From Clostridiales bacterium (GTDB lineage Bacteria; Bacillota; Clostridia; Lachnospirales; WQUN01), in the NCBI GenBank assembly GCA_031289625.1, contig JAITPB010000128.1, positions 1 through 8,217 of the forward strand: a stretch of 8,217 nucleotides of DNA. The letters are read 5' to 3'. Under the pieces are notes generated by a model. It saw only the letters and a program-made list of their open reading frames with translations, searched no databases and was not told the DNA's origin. Both the position numbers and the translations under genes were made by a program. Positions 5,456-8,217 of the stretch are shown piece after piece (within the stretch, counting starts at the first letter, position 1; every line of letters begins with the position of its first letter).

Positions 5456-8129
5456 ACCATGTCCCGCCCACATGCAAATCCGCTTCGAGCGGCACGCGCA
5501 AGGCGGCCGCTTGTTCCATTTCTTCTTTTAAGAGAATTTTGATGTCTTCTAGTTCATCCCGTTTTACTTCCAGCAAAAGTTCGTCGTGAACCTGCAGGAT
5601 GAGCCTGGAGGCCCGGTTTTCCGCGCGCAGGCGCTGGCGCACCTGAATCATCGCGATTTTAATGATGTCCGCGGCGGCTCCCTGCACGGGCATGTTCATC
5701 GCCGCCCTCTCCCCAAAAGAGCGCACAGTATGGTTTGTGGAAGACAGTTCGGGAATGGGCCGCCGCCGATGAAACAAAGTCTCCGCGTAGCCTTTTTCTT
5801 TCGCGCTGGCAATGGATTGATCTAAGTAGGCTTTGATCCGCGGATATTTTGTAAAATAGCCTTGAATGTATTTCTCCGCTTCTTTGCGGGATATGCCCAG
5901 ATCCTGACCCAGCGAAAACGGGCTGATCCCATAGACAATGCCAAAATTGACTGCCTTCGCGCCGCTTCTCTGCGCGGGCGTCACGTCCGCAAAAGGCGTG
6001 TTAAAAACCTGCGAGGCCGTCAGCCTGTGGATATCCTGTCCGTTTTGGAAAGCATCAATCAGCGCCGGATCGTCTGCCAGGTGCGCCAGCACGCGCAGTT
6101 CGATTTGACTGTAATCCCCGTCCAGGAACACAAAACTATCATCCGTGGGGATAAACGCTTTCCGCAGCCGCCGGCCCAATTCAATTCGTATGGGTATGTT
6201 TTGCAGGTTGGGTTCCGAACTGCTGATGCGGCCGGTGGAAGCTGCCGTCTGGTTGAATGTGGAATAAATTTTAGCGGTGTCCGGCTCCAGGACGCTGAGC
6301 AAGCCATCCGCGTAAGTGGATTTCAGCTTGGTATAACTGCGGTATTCCAACACTTTCGAGACAATGGGATGATCGTCCTCCAGCTTTTCCAATACATCAG
6401 CGGCAGTGGAATAACCCTGCTTGTTTTTTTTGTCCGTTTTTAACCCCAGTTTGTCAAACAGCACGCCGCTCAGTTGCTGCGGGGAATTGATGTTGAACGC
6501 CTCGCCCGCCAAATCGGTTATCTCTTCTGTCAGACATTCAATGCGTTCTTTTAATTCCAGCCCATACCGCCTAAGCTCTTCCGGGTTGACGCGTATCCCC
6601 GCCAGTTCCATATCTTTCAGCACATGCGCCAGCGGCTGCTCCATCCCGCTGTACAAATTCCATTGATTGTTTTGCGTAAGCTTTTCTTTCATGACAGGAT
6701 AAAGCCTGAACAGCACGCCGGCTTGCCGGCAGACGAAACGCAGCAATTCATCCTCCGGGACGCTCGCCGCCGATCGCCTGTTTTTCCCTTTGCCCCAAAA
6801 AGTTTCGGGCCGCTCATAAGCTTCCCCCAAATAATCCAAAGCCATGCCGCTGTAGTCATAAGACGGCCTGGAGGCGTTCAAAACATAGCCGGCCAGCATG
6901 ACGTCGAAAATCTCTCCGCCTAGTTCTATGCCAAACGCGTGCAGATAGACCATTTCTTTTTTGCTGTCCAGTGTGATTTTGGGAATGGGCGCGGAGAGAT
7001 AGGGCGCGCATATCGACACGAGTTCCGTTTCGGTCAGGCTGTCAGACGTTTTCAGGAAAAAAGCGCCGTCATGATGGGCGAAACCGATCCCGGCGCAGGC
7101 GTCCCCATCCCAAATGAATTGAAAAACGGCCAATAGCCCGCAGAGCGATTGGATCTGGGCTTTCGCGTCCTCCACGCTCAGTATCCGCCAGGCCGGGTTG
7201 TCCTGCGCCCGTTGGTTCCGCTGAAAACGCGGCAAAATGCTTTTGCATTCCAGCCGGATGATTTCCGCCTGCGCCGCGCCGCCGTAAATCCCTTCCAGGC
7301 CCGCCTCTTCCAAACGCAATTCCAGAGGCGCGTCCGTGAGAATGGCCGCCAGTTCCTGGCTCAAGTAGGCTTGATCGCGGTACGCCAGCAAGTTGTGCGA
7401 GGCTTTAACGGGCTTGATTTCATCCGCGTGCAGAATGCTGTTCTCCAAAGTTTTGTAAGTTTGAATGATTTTCACCGCGGTCTTTTCGCCGATGCCGGGC
7501 ACGCCGGGGATGTTATCCGAAGCGTCGCCCATCAGCGCCTTCACGTCGATGTATTCCCGCGGCGTGACGCCGATTTTGTCCAGCACGTCCGCCGCGTAAT
7601 AATCCTCCACTTCTGTTTTGCCTGCTTTGGTCTTGGGTATGCGGATTTGCGTGAATTCGGAAGCCATTTGCAATAAATCCCGATCGCCTGTGACAATGAC
7701 CGGCGCCAGCCCAAGCTGTTCCCCTTGCAGCGCCAGCGTCCCCAGCAAGTCGTCCGCCTCATAGCCTTCCAGCGTGAAAATTTTGATCCGCATCAGCGTC
7801 AGCAGGTTTTGCAGCAGGAGAACCTGCGGCCGCAGTTCTTCCGGCATGGATTTACGCGTCGCTTTATATCCGGCGTACTTTTTATGGCGGAACGTGGGCT
7901 TGGGCAGATCAAAAGCCACCGCCGCGTAAGCGGGCTGTTCCTCGTCCATAAAATGAAAAAAGATATTCAGAAATCCATAAACGCCGTTGGTATATTCACC
8001 CGCGCTGCTGCTCAGCAAAGGCAGCGCGTAAAACGCGCGGTTTAAAATACTGTTGCCGTCAATCAGCAAAATTTTTTCTCTCGAATCTTTTTGGCTGAAA
8101 TCCTTTTGGGTGAAATCTTTTTCGCTCAA
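5442..8129 (-). CDS. polA: DNA polymerase I
   Basis: PolA fills gaps and removes RNA primers and damaged strands during replication and repair. Numbered from the TTG at 8129 (895 residues), the 5' nuclease domain (about 20-300) is intact: LIDGNS with D24, AFD with D74, EADD (124-127), TGDRD with D149/D151, and GDASDN with D202/D205. The central exonuclease-like domain (about 313-500) lacks catalytic carboxylates: the DxE motif reads AVFQFIWDG (334-342), and the last Asp position is Gly471, so proofreading is predicted to be lost, as in Bacillus-type PolA. The polymerase domain has motif A DYSQIELR (D672), motif B RSGAKAVNFGIVYG (R721, K725, F729, Y733) and motif C HDE (848-850), all complete. 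The ORF extends to an ATG at 8192 (916 residues). I prefer TTG 8129 because AGGAG lies nine bases upstream and a promoter overlaps 8192. The first residues are a DFTQK/DFSQK/DSREK repeat. coaE overlaps the 3' end by 14 bases. Confidence 0.97.
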   Translation of the reverse strand: MSEKDFTQKDFSQKDSREKILLIDGNSILNRAFYALPLLSSSAGEYTNGVYGFLNIFFHFMDEEQPAYAAVAFDLPKPTFRHKKYAGYKATRKSMPEELRPQVLLLQNLLTLMRIKIFTLEGYEADDLLGTLALQGEQLGLAPVIVTGDRDLLQMASEFTQIRIPKTKAGKTEVEDYYAADVLDKIGVTPREYIDVKALMGDASDNIPGVPGIGEKTAVKIIQTYKTLENSILHADEIKPVKASHNLLAYRDQAYLSQELAAILTDAPLELRLEEAGLEGIYGGAAQAEIIRLECKSILPRFQRNQRAQDNPAWRILSVEDAKAQIQSLCGLLAVFQFIWDGDACAGIGFAHHDGAFFLKTSDSLTETELVSICAPYLSAPIPKITLDSKKEMVYLHAFGIELGGEIFDVMLAGYVLNASRPSYDYSGMALDYLGEAYERPETFWGKGKNRRSAASVPEDELLRFVCRQAGVLFRLYPVMKEKLTQNNQWNLYSGMEQPLAHVLKDMELAGIRVNPEELRRYGLELKERIECLTEEITDLAGEAFNINSPQQLSGVLFDKLGLKTDKKNKQGYSTAADVLEKLEDDHPIVSKVLEYRSYTKLKSTYADGLLSVLEPDTAKIYSTFNQTAASTGRISSSEPNLQNIPIRIELGRRLRKAFIPTDDSFVFLDGDYSQIELRVLAHLADDPALIDAFQNGQDIHRLTASQVFNTPFADVTPAQRSGAKAVNFGIVYGISPFSLGQDLGISRKEAEKYIQGYFTKYPRIKAYLDQSIASAKEKGYAETLFHRRRPIPELSSTNHTVRSFGERAAMNMPVQGAAADIIKIAMIQVRQRLRAENRASRLILQVHDELLLEVKRDELEDIKILLKEEMEQAAALRVPLEADLHVGGTWYDAK
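8073..8117. repeat. 15-bp tandem repeat, three copies, at the PolA N-terminus
   Basis: Read on the minus strand, units at 8117-8103, 8102-8088 and 8087-8073 encode DFTQK, DFSQK and DSREK; the first two are nearly identical and the third has diverged. A further partial copy encoding LSEK lies at 8129-8118 and begins at the proposed TTG start. The repeat precedes the ILLIDGNS strand with which most PolA proteins begin, so it forms an extra charged tail of about 19 residues. Confidence 0.88.
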
Positions 8130-8138
8130 ATTTTCTCT

Positions 8139-8144
8139 CTCCTG
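8139..8144 (-). promoter_or_regulatory. Shine-Dalgarno site for the proposed TTG start of polA
   Basis: CAGGAG on the minus strand lies nine bases upstream of the TTG at 8129-8127, in frame with polA. The ATG at 8192 has no comparable purine-rich site upstream (GAAGCCGGTTC). The spacing equals that of the ddl TTG start, which supports its use. Confidence 0.7.
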
Positions 8145-8183
8145 TAAAAATCCATAAGAATCAGACAGCGCGTAATATGAGTG

Positions 8184-8212
8184 ATCATACATGAACCGGC
8201 TTCATAAATCAA
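8184..8212 (-). promoter_or_regulatory. Sigma-A-like promoter for polA and probably the downstream cluster
   Basis: On the minus strand, TTGATT (8212-8207) is followed by exactly 17 bases and TATGAT (8189-8184), matching the vegetative consensus at 4 of 6 and 5 of 6 positions. Transcription would start near 8178-8176, giving a leader of roughly 47 bases before the TTG start. The spacer includes an imperfect palindrome, atgaa-ccggc-ttcat (8191-8205), which could bind a regulator but is short. The promoter is predicted from sequence only. No other good promoter was noticed between the genes. Confidence 0.6.
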
Positions 8213-8217
8213 CCGTC

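Noticed and set aside
8185..8205. A six-codon upstream ORF (MKPVHV) overlapping the polA ATG
   Set aside because: It lies inside the predicted promoter and upstream of the likely transcript start, and it has no ribosome binding site.

Overview
All six protein genes in this window lie on the minus strand, head to tail, with gaps of 7 to 45 bases or short overlaps. In order of transcription (right to left) they are polA (DNA polymerase I), coaE (dephospho-CoA kinase), a membrane-anchored lytic transglycosylase, a family-5 peptide-type solute-binding lipoprotein, ddl (D-alanine--D-alanine ligase), and a fused double ATPase of an energy-coupling-factor (ECF) vitamin transporter that runs off the left edge. 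No RNA gene, CRISPR array, insertion sequence or intrinsic terminator is visible.

The content points to a low-to-moderate GC Gram-positive bacterium, most likely a member of Clostridia. The reasons are EcfA1/EcfA2-type ATPases, a PolA that has lost its proofreading carboxylates, purine-rich Shine-Dalgarno (SD) sequences (GAGGAG, AGGAG), TTG start codons, and the polA-coaE-transglycosylase order often seen in that class. No genus can be named from the sequence alone.

Right edge (8130-8217): a sigma-A-like promoter (TTGATT, 17-base spacer, TATGAT) reads leftward into polA. It overlaps the ATG at 8192, so that ATG should lie upstream of the transcript start. A TTG at 8129 with an AGGAG nine bases upstream is the better polA start. 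The rest of the window may be one transcript, with no terminator-like hairpin seen between genes.

Functionally the cluster mixes DNA repair and replication (PolA), CoA synthesis (CoaE), peptidoglycan metabolism (transglycosylase, Ddl, and perhaps a muropeptide-binding lipoprotein) and micronutrient uptake (ECF ATPases). This looks like a housekeeping operon, not a defence or mobile island.

The most unusual property is that four of the six genes carry short in-frame tandem repeats: 18 bp x4 in the EcfA linker, 12 bp x2 in the lipoprotein signal peptide, 15 bp x4 in a CoaE insertion, and 15 bp x3 at the PolA N-terminus. The one intergenic gap of useful size (4103-4147) has 7-bp and 11-bp duplications, units that are not multiples of three. 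This looks like a genome prone to small tandem duplications that survive in genes only when they keep frame and fall at tolerant positions. Other points are the one-chain EcfA1-EcfA2 fusion and a Ser-to-Asn change in the CoaE P-loop. I did not find convincing evidence of a wholly new system.
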